Of a DNA stretch of 43,526 bases, positions 24,893 through 31,121 are shown in pieces. Below the pieces are notes generated by a model. It had not been told where the DNA came from. It searched no databases and saw only the letters and a program-made list of their open reading frames with translations. The translations under genes and the position numbers were made by a program. Source of the DNA: Candidatus Woesearchaeota archaeon CG10_big_fil_rev_8_21_14_0_10_32_9 (lineage in GTDB: Archaea; Nanobdellota; Nanobdellia; Woesearchaeales; 21-14-0-10-32-9); contig PCYF01000015.1 in the NCBI GenBank assembly GCA_002762915.1, positions 1 through 43,526 on the forward strand, written 5' to 3'. Every line of letters starts with the position of its first letter. Positions within the stretch are counted from its first letter, which is position 1.

Positions 24893-25309
24893 ATGATGAA
24901 TTTTCTAAATAATAAAACTAAAGTTATTCTCGACACTAATTTTGTGCTCATCCCGGGAGAATTAGGTGTAGACATCTTTACAGAACTACATTATTTACTA
25001 AGTGAGCCATATGATTTGTTCATTTTAGATAAAAGCGAGGAAGAATTAAAGACAATTATTCAAAGAGAAGGTAAACGTAAGTCTGGATTTTACGCAAAAT
25101 TGGGTTTAATCCTTATAAAACAAAAAAACTTAAAAACACTCAGCAGTTCCACTTCTAAATACGCTGACGAAGCTCTGCTAGATTTAGCTCAAAAGAACCC
25201 TGAGAAGACCATTATTGCAACTCAGGACAAAAACTTAAGACTGAAACTCAAAAAAGTAGGAGCTAGAGTCATTCAGCTTAGACAAAAAAAACATCTGACT
25301 TTGGGGTGA
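24893..25309 (+). CDS. PIN-domain protein, Fcf1/VapC9-like
   Basis: A 138-residue PIN-domain nuclease. The N-terminal motif is LDTNFVLIPGELGVDIFTEL, typical of archaeal homologues of the 18S rRNA processing nuclease Fcf1/Utp24. A later Asp (ADEALLDLA) and TIIATQDKNLRLKL supply the other acidic residues of the site. It heads a cluster of rpo7, the spt4-like gene, rps24e and rps27ae, with four to twelve bases between genes. That context fits rRNA maturation better than a toxin role. Two adjacent ATGs (24893, 24896) are possible starts. Confidence 0.82.
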   Translation: MMNFLNNKTKVILDTNFVLIPGELGVDIFTELHYLLSEPYDLFILDKSEEELKTIIQREGKRKSGFYAKLGLILIKQKNLKTLSSSTSKYADEALLDLAQKNPEKTIIATQDKNLRLKLKKVGARVIQLRQKKHLTLG

Positions 25310-25313
25310 ATAA

Positions 25314-25880
25314 ATGTTTTATAAAATTAAAGTTAAAGACTTCATAAGAATACCACCAGAAAAATTCAAGCTTGATTTAGAAGAAGCTATGATTGTGGAG
25401 ATTAAATCTAAATACGATGGCCACATTTCTGGAGAACTTGGTACAGTTATTGATGTTTCTGGAATAGACAAAATTAATGATGGCGTAATTATCCCAGGAG
25501 ATGGTGCTAATTTCTACGAAGCTGAATTTACACTATTAACATTTTTACCAGAAATGCAAGAAGTTGTTCTTGGAACAATAAAAGATATTGCAGATTTTGG
25601 AGCATTTATCAGCATTGGTCCTGCAGAAGGAATGATTCATATAAGTCAGACAATGAATGATTTTGTAAGTTTCAACAAAGAAAAAACTCTTCTTGGTAAA
25701 GATACAAAAAGAGTTCTAAAAGTTGGAGACAAATGCAGAGCAAGAATTATTTCTATTTCTTACAAAGATCCTTCAAATCCGAAGCTTGGATTGACTATGA
25801 GACAAGATGGTCTGGGTAAAGAAGAATGGTCAAATGATCAAGCAGTACAAAAAGGAAAAAAGAAAACAAAAGAAGAATAA
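25314..25880 (+). CDS. rpo7: DNA-directed RNA polymerase subunit Rpo7 (E')
   Basis: This subunit forms the stalk of archaeal RNA polymerase with Rpo4 and binds the nascent RNA. The 188-residue protein has an N-terminal RNP-like domain (MFYKIKVKDFIRIPPEKF) followed by an S1 RNA-binding domain starting near residue 80 (VVLGTIKDIADFGAFISIGPAEGMIH is the core, quoted as two parts: VVLGTIKDIADFGAF and ISIGPAEGMIH). The C-terminus is Lys-rich (KGKKKTKEE). It sits directly before the spt4-like gene in the classic archaeal order. Confidence 0.93.
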   Translation: MFYKIKVKDFIRIPPEKFKLDLEEAMIVEIKSKYDGHISGELGTVIDVSGIDKINDGVIIPGDGANFYEAEFTLLTFLPEMQEVVLGTIKDIADFGAFISIGPAEGMIHISQTMNDFVSFNKEKTLLGKDTKRVLKVGDKCRARIISISYKDPSNPKLGLTMRQDGLGKEEWSNDQAVQKGKKKTKEE

Positions 25881-25891
25881 GGTGAACAATC

Positions 25892-26086
25892 ATGGCTGTT
25901 AAAAGAGAAGTATGTAGAAAAACAAAAAAATTCCTGGATGATCCTAATTTCAAAGAGCATAAACCTGCATCAGGCACAACTACAAATTGGCAAGGTAGAA
26001 TATATGTTGTCAATCCTGAGAAATCAGCTATTGCAAAAATTATGGGACTTGAAGAAAAGGGAGAATATGCTATAAAGGTTAGATAA
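25892..26086 (+). CDS. spt4: Spt4/RpoE''-like transcription elongation factor, zinc site lost
   Basis: A 64-residue homologue of the elongation factor Spt4 (also called RpoE''), which binds Spt5 and the polymerase clamp. The C-terminal half is clear: TTNWQGRIYVVNPEKSAIAK, then MGLEEKGEYAIKV. It also has the expected position right after rpo7. The zinc knuckle expected in the N-terminal half (four Cys in two CxxC pairs) is missing: only one Cys remains (residue 8, in VCRKTKKF). The fold must be held without zinc or Spt5 contacts are altered. GGTGA lies before the ATG. Confidence 0.82.
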   Translation: MAVKREVCRKTKKFLDDPNFKEHKPASGTTTNWQGRIYVVNPEKSAIAKIMGLEEKGEYAIKVR

Positions 26087-26088
26087 AG

Positions 26089-26406
26089 ATGGATGTAAAA
26101 ATAATATCACAGAACAAAGTTACGTTACCAAGACAAGAGCTTCTTGTCGAAGTTTCTTATGAAGAAATAACACCAAGTAGAGCTCAATTGAAACAATCAA
26201 TTGCAACAAAAGCAAAAGCCAAGGAAGGTCTTGTTATTGTAAAGTCAATCAAGAATCACTACGGAAGTAGAACTGCTCTTGTATCAACATACGTTTATGA
26301 TACTGAAGATGCAATGAAAGCTATTGAGTTTCCTAAAGTTCTTAATAAAAATGGAATTAAAAAGGAAGAACCAAAATCAGAAGAAGCTAAAGGAGCTTCT
26401 GAATAA
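26089..26406 (+). CDS. rps24e: small ribosomal subunit protein S24e
   Basis: A 105-residue archaeal/eukaryotic ribosomal protein of the 30S subunit. Family features are the start MDVKIISQNKVTLPRQEL, the conserved ITPSRAQLKQSIATKAKAK, then IKNHYGSRTALVSTYVY. The acidic and Lys-rich C-terminal tail is common in archaeal versions. Two bases separate it from the spt4-like stop, so the operon is tight. Confidence 0.93.
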   Translation: MDVKIISQNKVTLPRQELLVEVSYEEITPSRAQLKQSIATKAKAKEGLVIVKSIKNHYGSRTALVSTYVYDTEDAMKAIEFPKVLNKNGIKKEEPKSEEAKGASE

Positions 26407-26418
26407 GAGGGATAAATT

Positions 26419-26637
26419 ATGGCAGCAGCAAAAAAATCAGCAGGAAAGCCAGCAGCTAAAGGCGCAGCTGGAAAAGGCAAGAAAAAATCAAATCAAATGT
26501 CAAAAATTTACGAAGTAGGTGGAGACTCAGTAAAAAGAAAAAATAAATCATGTCCTAAATGTGGACCTGGAATTTTCATGGGCGCTCACAAAGACAGATG
26601 GTCTTGTGGTAAATGTGGATTCATGGAAAAGAAGTAA
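26419..26637 (+). CDS. rps27ae: small ribosomal subunit protein S27ae
   Basis: A 72-residue zinc-ribbon ribosomal protein. Its C-terminal half carries CPKCGPG and CGKCGF, a four-Cys zinc finger, around GAHKDRWSC. The Ala/Lys-rich N-terminal extension (MAAAKKSAGKPAAKG) is longer than in many archaea and is likely disordered, binding rRNA. This zinc site is intact, in contrast to the spt4-like neighbour. Confidence 0.93.
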   Translation: MAAAKKSAGKPAAKGAAGKGKKKSNQMSKIYEVGGDSVKRKNKSCPKCGPGIFMGAHKDRWSCGKCGFMEKK

Positions 26638-26640
26638 GAA

Positions 26641-27141
26641 ATGAAAGTTTATACTAAAACTGGGGATGAAGGAACAACGTCCAAATATAATGGAGAACGT
26701 GTTCCCAAAGATGATCCAATCATTATTCTAGGAAATAAAATCGATTTTTTGCTTGGAGCTCTAGATTCTAGTTTGGCTATCCTGAAAGAAGATGAACTTG
26801 TTAAACTTCTTGAAAATATTGAAAAAAAGTTGTGGCAGACTGCGGGAGAAATAAGTCTTGGAAAACCAGGAAAGAATGTGACTGATGCTGTTTCTGATTC
26901 TGATGTTGAAGCTCTTGAAGAGAATATTGATAAGTTTAATCAGAAAACTAATTTTTTTGTTAGATTCAGAAAAGAAACTAGCGTTAGATTAAACGAAGCG
27001 AGATTAAGATGTAGAGATCTTGAGATTGCACTTACTCCAAGTCTAAGAGAAACTAAAGTTAGATCAGTTGTTTACAAATACATAAACAGACTTTCAGATT
27101 TATTGTACGTTCTTGCTTGTTTTGAAGAAAAGAAAGCTTAA
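26641..27141 (+). CDS. ATP:cob(I)alamin adenosyltransferase, PduO type
   Basis: This enzyme makes adenosylcobalamin from cob(I)alamin and ATP in the cytoplasm. The 166-residue helical bundle starts with the family signature MKVYTKTGDEGTTSKYNGER. The central ARLRCRDLE corresponds to the ATP-binding Arg/Glu region, and the C-terminus has YINRLSDLLYVLACF. It begins three bases after rps27ae, so it is part of the ribosomal operon. No other cobalamin gene is in the window, so it may serve a B12-dependent enzyme elsewhere with salvaged cobalamin. Confidence 0.86.
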   Translation: MKVYTKTGDEGTTSKYNGERVPKDDPIIILGNKIDFLLGALDSSLAILKEDELVKLLENIEKKLWQTAGEISLGKPGKNVTDAVSDSDVEALEENIDKFNQKTNFFVRFRKETSVRLNEARLRCRDLEIALTPSLRETKVRSVVYKYINRLSDLLYVLACFEEKKA

Positions 27142-27488
27142 TCAGTCATTTCTTTTAATTTTTGTTTGATTAGTTTTATCTTTCTTTCAGCAATAATAAG
27201 CGGTTTTTTTCTTGATTCAAGAGACATCCAATCACTGAATACATTTGTTAAATCATTTCTTGTTGTACCAAACAAAGTGCCTAAATCTTCCGGATCACTA
27301 CTAAGTCTGTTCGGAATTATGCTTGAATCTATATTTGCATATTGAGTGTTAAGCAGAATGAAATCAGTTCGCATACTGTTTAATTTATCTTTATTTTGTT
27401 CTAAGGCGGCCTGTTTCGATAAAATATGCATGTGTTCAAGTATTTTCAGCATTTCTTGCATTACTTTCTTTTTTTGAGAATTAATCAT
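27138..27488 (-). CDS. unrecognised small helical protein
   Basis: A 116-residue helical protein without membrane segment. The amphipathic N-terminal helices (KVMQEMLKILEHMHILSKQ) and C-terminal Lys-rich helix (AERKIKLIKQKLKEM) could form a coiled coil. The ATG at 27488 is 25-30 bases after TATATAAATT (27511-27520), so a leaderless mRNA is likely. The stop overlaps the end of the PduO gene by four bases. The function is unknown. Confidence 0.6.
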   Translation of the reverse strand: MINSQKKKVMQEMLKILEHMHILSKQAALEQNKDKLNSMRTDFILLNTQYANIDSSIIPNRLSSDPEDLGTLFGTTRNDLTNVFSDWMSLESRKKPLIIAERKIKLIKQKLKEMTD

Positions 27489-27510
27489 ACATTAATAGGA
27501 ACTTAAACTA

Positions 27511-27520
27511 TATATAAATT
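27511..27520 (-). promoter_or_regulatory. TATA box of the small helical protein gene
   Basis: TATATAAATT (read on the minus strand as AATTTATATA) lies 23-32 bases before ATG 27488. Confidence 0.55.
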
Positions 27521-27565
27521 TACGCATTCTAAAAAAAAAAAAATGATTAAAAAAAAAGAAAAAGC

Positions 27566-27611
27566 GCCTTCACGGATTTCAAGCGTTGGGGGTTTAGAAA
27601 AAAGTGAAGGC
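27566..27611. other. hairpin element with C-rich/G-rich loop, downstream of ftsZ
   Basis: GCCTTCAC (27566-27573) and GTGAAGGC (27604-27611) form a perfect 8-bp inverted repeat around a 30-base loop. In the loop TTTC (27577-27580) can pair with GAAA (27597-27600), and a GGGGG run lies between (CCCCC on the minus strand). The stem ends 35 bases after the ftsZ stop, and a T-rich tract follows on the minus strand. It resembles the element at 17631-17679 in stem length, loop and position. Confidence 0.62.
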
Positions 27612-27645
27612 AAAGAAGTAAGAAAATAAAAAATAAGTAAGATGT

Positions 27646-28689
27646 TTATCTTACTATTTCAATGCCAAGTTCTGAAGACAATTTTTGTCTTGCGGATTCA
27701 GCGTGTTTTGCTGATGGTTTGCCAAGTATCCATGGGGATTTGACTCCGGTTATGATTGTCATAACTGTTATCTTTCCTTTCATTTCATCAGATACTCTTG
27801 CTCCCCAGATGACGTTTGCATCTTCATCCATTGCTTCAGTTACTATTTCTCCTATTTTGTTAATTTCATCAAGGGTCATGTCTGTTCCACCGTGTATGTG
27901 GATGATTGCTCCGCTTGCTCCTTCGTAACTGATGTCCAATAATGGATTACTTAATGCGCCTTTAACAGCTTCTTCTACTCTGTTTGCTGTGTCTGATGCA
28001 CCTACTCCGATTGCTGCTACGTCTCCGTTTGTCATGATTGTTCTTACGTCAGCATAGTCCAAGTTTACTAAAGATGGTACTGCGATTGTTTCAACAATTC
28101 CTTTGATCATAGTTGCTACAAGTTCATTTGCTACTGCAAAAGCTTGTTGTACTGGTAGGTTTCCTGCAATTTGAACTAGTCTGTTGTTGTCTATTACAAT
28201 AACTGTATCAGATACTTTTCTTAGTTGTTGTAGTCCAAATTCTGCTTTGTCTACTCTTGCTCTTTCAATCTTGAATGGCATGGTTACTGTTCCGATTACG
28301 ATTGCGCCCATGTCTTTTGCTACTTGTGCTACGATTGGAGCGGATCCTGTTCCTGTTCCTCCTCCCATCCCTGCACATACAAATACCATGTCTGAACTTT
28401 TTAGGGACTCTTTGATTGCGCCTAGGCTTTCATTTGCTGCTTCAGCTCCTTTTTCAGGGTATCCACCGCATCCTAGTCCTCTGGTTACATCTCTTCCTAG
28501 TAGGAATTTTTTGTCAGCTTCTATTATATTTAAGTGTTGTTGATCAGTATTACACGCAATGATTTCTGCGCCTTGTACTCCTTTTAAGTACAACCAATTA
28601 GTCATGTTTGTTCCGGCTCCACCACATCCAATTACTTTGATGTTTGCGTGTCCGACTTCTACTTGTTCAAATTCTTTTCCGTATACCAT
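27646..28689 (-). CDS. ftsZ: cell division protein FtsZ
   Basis: Tubulin-like GTPase that polymerises into the Z ring at mid-cell. The protein is about 347 residues. Motifs: VIGCGGAGTNMTNW near residue 19, CNTDQQ, the GTP-binding GGGTGTG (residues 109-115), the conserved NNRL, and the T7 loop NLDYADVRTIM that completes the neighbour's GTPase site. The C-terminal domain includes GARVSDEMKGKITVMTIITG. I start at ATG 28689, with GGAGG twelve bases and the run GGGGG nine bases upstream; the longer frame from GTG 28707 would put that site inside the gene. A long leader precedes it. Confidence 0.95.
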   Translation of the reverse strand: MVYGKEFEQVEVGHANIKVIGCGGAGTNMTNWLYLKGVQGAEIIACNTDQQHLNIIEADKKFLLGRDVTRGLGCGGYPEKGAEAANESLGAIKESLKSSDMVFVCAGMGGGTGTGSAPIVAQVAKDMGAIVIGTVTMPFKIERARVDKAEFGLQQLRKVSDTVIVIDNNRLVQIAGNLPVQQAFAVANELVATMIKGIVETIAVPSLVNLDYADVRTIMTNGDVAAIGVGASDTANRVEEAVKGALSNPLLDISYEGASGAIIHIHGGTDMTLDEINKIGEIVTEAMDEDANVIWGARVSDEMKGKITVMTIITGVKSPWILGKPSAKHAESARQKLSSELGIEIVR

Positions 28690-28955
28690 TTTTTTGTCCC
28701 CCTCCACTAAGGTCTGTTTTTTTGTTTTTTGAGCTTATGCCTTTCTGGCCTTGAACCAGTATAGCGGCCGTGATTGCCCTATGCACAATTTTGTTCTGAA
28801 CAGCACATATTGAAGTGCATAGTTATCACTAACAAGCCATGTATATGTGTTCGGTACCGTGTACCCTAAAGAACGACCAAACAATCCGTGAAGATTGTCA
28901 GGAATATCGCGCATTAAAGGTTTGAAAGTAAAGTTTTTACCCCCAAACTTTTTAA
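28690..28955 (-). ncRNA. long structured leader or separate RNA upstream of ftsZ
   Basis: About 265 bases between the predicted transcript start and the ftsZ ATG carry no coding frame of note and are less AT-rich than the genome around. They hold several inverted repeats: CTATGCAC/GTGCATAG (28779-28786 and 28815-28822), extended by GTGAT/ATCAC (28770-28774 and 28825-28829); ACAATC/GATTGT; and GGTAC/GTACC flanked by GTTC/GAAC. A T-arm-like piece (CTGG, TTCAAGG, CCAG) lies on the minus strand, but no acceptor stem for a tRNA was found. It may be a regulatory 5' leader or an unidentified RNA gene. Confidence 0.5.
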
Positions 28956-28976
28956 TATACTCTTTAGGTCACGTTA

Positions 28977-28986
28977 TATATAAATA
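28977..28986 (-). promoter_or_regulatory. TATA box of the ftsZ transcript
   Basis: TATATAAATA reads as TATTTATATA on the minus strand. It lies about 290 bases before the ftsZ ATG, so the transcript starts near 28955 and has a long leader. No nearer TATA box was seen. Confidence 0.55.
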
Positions 28987-29055
28987 TTATTGTTCTTCAA
29001 ATGTGTATACTTAAAAACATATTTTGAACAAAATAAGATTTGTAACATAAATCTC

Positions 29056-29589
29056 TTAATCCTTTGAAAATAATACAACTTTTTTGCCCGGATATAGACC
29101 CATTGAAAGCATTTGATTGTACTGTTCCTGTCCAAGTACAAGATATATTATATTAAAGGCATATTTCTCTTTAATCTCTACAGCCTTCAGTCTAATTGCA
29201 TCTTGATCTATCTTTTCTCCGACCACGAGGATGCTTGCTTTGTCTCTTTCTTCAGATCCATGCAATATAACCATGTGCACACCCAAGAGGTTTGACATGA
29301 ACTCTGAAAACTCTTGAAGAGCCGATTTCTTATCTTCAAATAAATCTGCAAACATGACAGTATTCTTTCTATTAAGATAGTAAACTTTTAGATATCTGTT
29401 TTTCTCTTCATATACCAATTCTAAGGCCTTCATTGTATTCAAAACCCGGTAAGTAGTTGCAGGAGAGACCTTAGACATTTTAGCAATTTCTCTCAAATAG
29501 AACTCTTTATCAGGGTTATTCATCAGAAGACGCAGTATTTTGACCACTTTTCTATCAAACAGCGTTTCTAATACCTTTTTTTTGTCCAC
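29056..29589 (-). CDS. winged-helix regulator with C-terminal sensor-like domain
   Basis: A 177-residue transcriptional regulator. The N-terminal 75 residues are a winged helix: VVKILRLLMNN, YLREIAKMSKVSPATTYRVL, MKALELVYEEKNRYLKVYYL. The C-terminal half (ANVHMVILHGSEERDKASILVVG is not quoted in full; see VHMVILHGSEERDKASILVV) has the shape of a nucleotidyltransferase-like or ligand-binding fold. A GTG start at 29589 follows TATATAAA (29611-29618) by about 25 bases. A GAAAC/GTTTC palindrome upstream of the TATA box suggests self-regulation. The gene precedes ftsZ, but with its own promoter. Confidence 0.78.
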   Translation of the reverse strand: MDKKKVLETLFDRKVVKILRLLMNNPDKEFYLREIAKMSKVSPATTYRVLNTMKALELVYEEKNRYLKVYYLNRKNTVMFADLFEDKKSALQEFSEFMSNLLGVHMVILHGSEERDKASILVVGEKIDQDAIRLKAVEIKEKYAFNIIYLVLGQEQYNQMLSMGLYPGKKVVLFSKD

Positions 29590-29630
29590 GAAGCTCTATT
29601 AGCACACAAATATATAAAGTTTTCTTTTTT

Positions 29631-29654
29631 GAAACGCTGTTTCAAATTTGAAAC
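29631..29654. promoter_or_regulatory. palindromic operator candidate, GAAAC half-sites
   Basis: GTTTCAAATTTGAAAC (29639-29654) is a perfect 16-bp palindrome. A third half-site GAAAC lies at 29631-29635, so GAAACGCTGTTTC is a second inverted pair. TTTGAAACGC is also repeated directly. The cluster lies about 13-40 bases upstream of the TATA box of the winged-helix gene, a position typical of an upstream-bound regulator. Confidence 0.55.
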
Positions 29655-29741
29655 GCAATATTTTTACTCAATGTAATTTTCTTAAAATAAAGTGAAATAA
29701 CAAACAAAAAAGTTAAATAAATCCCCAAAGAAACTCATCCA

Positions 29742-30794
29742 ATGAATCAGCCAAGCAGTCTAGAAATAATCGTTCTAGGTTTGGAACTTTCGAAAACAAA
29801 TCTTGAACTAAGCAAAGAAGAAGCTATATTGTCTTTGAAAATATATTTTGAAGAATATTCTTTTGAGTTATATGATTCTTTGCTAATAATTAACATTCAA
29901 ACTAATCAAACAAATCTTACCCTTGAAAGTATTTCAAAACGTATTCGGAAATGGCTTGATCGGTTAGCCTTTACCAAAGCAGCATTTCAAATATTGGGCC
30001 GGGCTAAAACATCTGAAGATTTGCTTAAACAGATCATAAAAGGACAAATTTCATTTGATTCTTTCATTTCCTGGAAAAAGAAAGGAACGTTTAGAATTAC
30101 AAGTAAAAATCTTTTGCATGAAAAAAGACCGATTCAAGTAATAGATTTTGCAAAAGCAATATCCCTATATAAAGATCTAGGCAAAGTCAATCTTACCAAT
30201 CCAGATATTGATTTTACAGTTTTGAAAGGAAAAGAAGTGTGGATAGGCATAAAACTATGGTCTCAAAAAGATATGTTCGAGAATAGACGATCTCATCTTT
30301 TAGCCGCACCACACCCCACCGGAATGAGTCCGAGACTTGCAAGAGCCATGATTAACCTAGCCTGTGCAGAGAAAGAGCTTCTTGATCCTTTTTGTGGCGC
30401 AGGAGGAATTTTAATCGAAGGATCACTAATCGGACTTAATTCAATAGGCATAGACTTTAGTAAAGAGATGATTCATAGAGCGCACCTTAATACATCTCAA
30501 TTTGAAAACATAGACCTTTTTGAACAAGATGCACTTATGTGGACTAAAGAAGTGGAATGCGTAGTAACAGATGTTCCTTATGGTAAAAGCTCAAAATTAG
30601 ATCAAGATCTTAAACAATTAATCTTGAAGTTTTTGGAAGTTTATAGCAATTTAACAAATACAATTGTTCTTTGTTGTCCAAAAACTCTCAAAATAAGACA
30701 ACTACTCAAAAAAACCTCTTGGAAAGTCGAGTTTGAGTGCGACGTTTATGTTCACTCAAGTCTGACTAGAAATATAGTTTTATTAAAAAATTAA
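29742..30794 (+). CDS. tRNA (guanine-N2)-methyltransferase, Trm-G10/Trm11 type
   Basis: This enzyme methylates N2 of a guanine in tRNA, most likely G10, using S-adenosylmethionine. In this 350-residue protein the N-terminal half is the THUMP-containing RNA-binding part (region RKWLDRLAFTKAAFQIL onward). The C-terminal Rossmann-like domain has MSPRLARAMINLA, DPFCGAGGILIEG (SAM binding) and TDVPYGKSS (catalytic motif IV, where DPPY is usual). TTAAATAAA lies about 26 bases before the ATG, so the mRNA is likely leaderless. It stands alone. Confidence 0.86.
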   Translation: MNQPSSLEIIVLGLELSKTNLELSKEEAILSLKIYFEEYSFELYDSLLIINIQTNQTNLTLESISKRIRKWLDRLAFTKAAFQILGRAKTSEDLLKQIIKGQISFDSFISWKKKGTFRITSKNLLHEKRPIQVIDFAKAISLYKDLGKVNLTNPDIDFTVLKGKEVWIGIKLWSQKDMFENRRSHLLAAPHPTGMSPRLARAMINLACAEKELLDPFCGAGGILIEGSLIGLNSIGIDFSKEMIHRAHLNTSQFENIDLFEQDALMWTKEVECVVTDVPYGKSSKLDQDLKQLILKFLEVYSNLTNTIVLCCPKTLKIRQLLKKTSWKVEFECDVYVHSSLTRNIVLLKN

Positions 30795-30820
30795 AAAAAG
30801 AAAAGAAAAAAACGCTTGAC

Positions 30821-31015
30821 TTAGTTCTTTGTCAAGTAGTATATCGTATATAATGCACTTACACCTACAAGAATATATACTATGCTGGATACAACTGATG
30901 CTGCTCCAAATATTGCATCAACTAGGTTCCATTGGAAGACTCCAATTAAAAGCCAATTCAAGCCACCTATCACTAATAGGATTAATGCAATCCAATCGAG
31001 TGTTGTTTTTTTCAT
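30821..31015 (-). CDS. DUF378 family small membrane protein
   Basis: A 64-residue membrane protein with two hydrophobic segments: LDWIALILLVIGGLNWLLIG and VSSIVYILVGVSALYTIYYL, with GGLNWLL and the acidic/Gly region (NLVDAIFGA) typical of DUF378. The function is unknown. I start at ATG 31015, with GGTGAT three bases upstream; the open frame to 31093 is longer but lacks family sequence. A T-rich stretch on the minus strand follows the stop. Confidence 0.82.
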   Translation of the reverse strand: MKKTTLDWIALILLVIGGLNWLLIGVFQWNLVDAIFGAASVVSSIVYILVGVSALYTIYYLTKN

Positions 31016-31121
31016 ATAATCACCTCTATTGACCCAATATGTTGTTGTTTTTATATTTTTTCCTTGTTTTGCGTAAGTTTTAAATAAAGCCACTACAAAT
31101 ATTCAAGCAGAGGGTGATTGT

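Noticed and set aside
24893..25309. PIN-domain gene as a toxin of a toxin-antitoxin pair
   Set aside because: No antitoxin gene is adjacent, and the Fcf1-like motif and the rpo7/ribosomal operon context favour rRNA processing.
28184..28543. Plus-strand reading frame of 119 residues opposite ftsZ
   Set aside because: It is the shadow of the conserved ftsZ coding sequence, without promoter or family features.
28735..28790. T-arm-like sequence on the minus strand (CTGG, TTCAAGG, CCAG) suggesting a tRNA
   Set aside because: No matching acceptor stem, D-arm or anticodon arm could be found at the right distances.
28760..28840. Possible 5S rRNA resemblance in the ftsZ leader
   Set aside because: The 8-bp stem and the loop are too short and the 5S consensus loop C is not present; no helix I closes the ends.
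28690..28955. RNase P RNA or SRP RNA in the ftsZ leader
   Set aside because: The conserved core motifs of neither RNA could be found on either strand.
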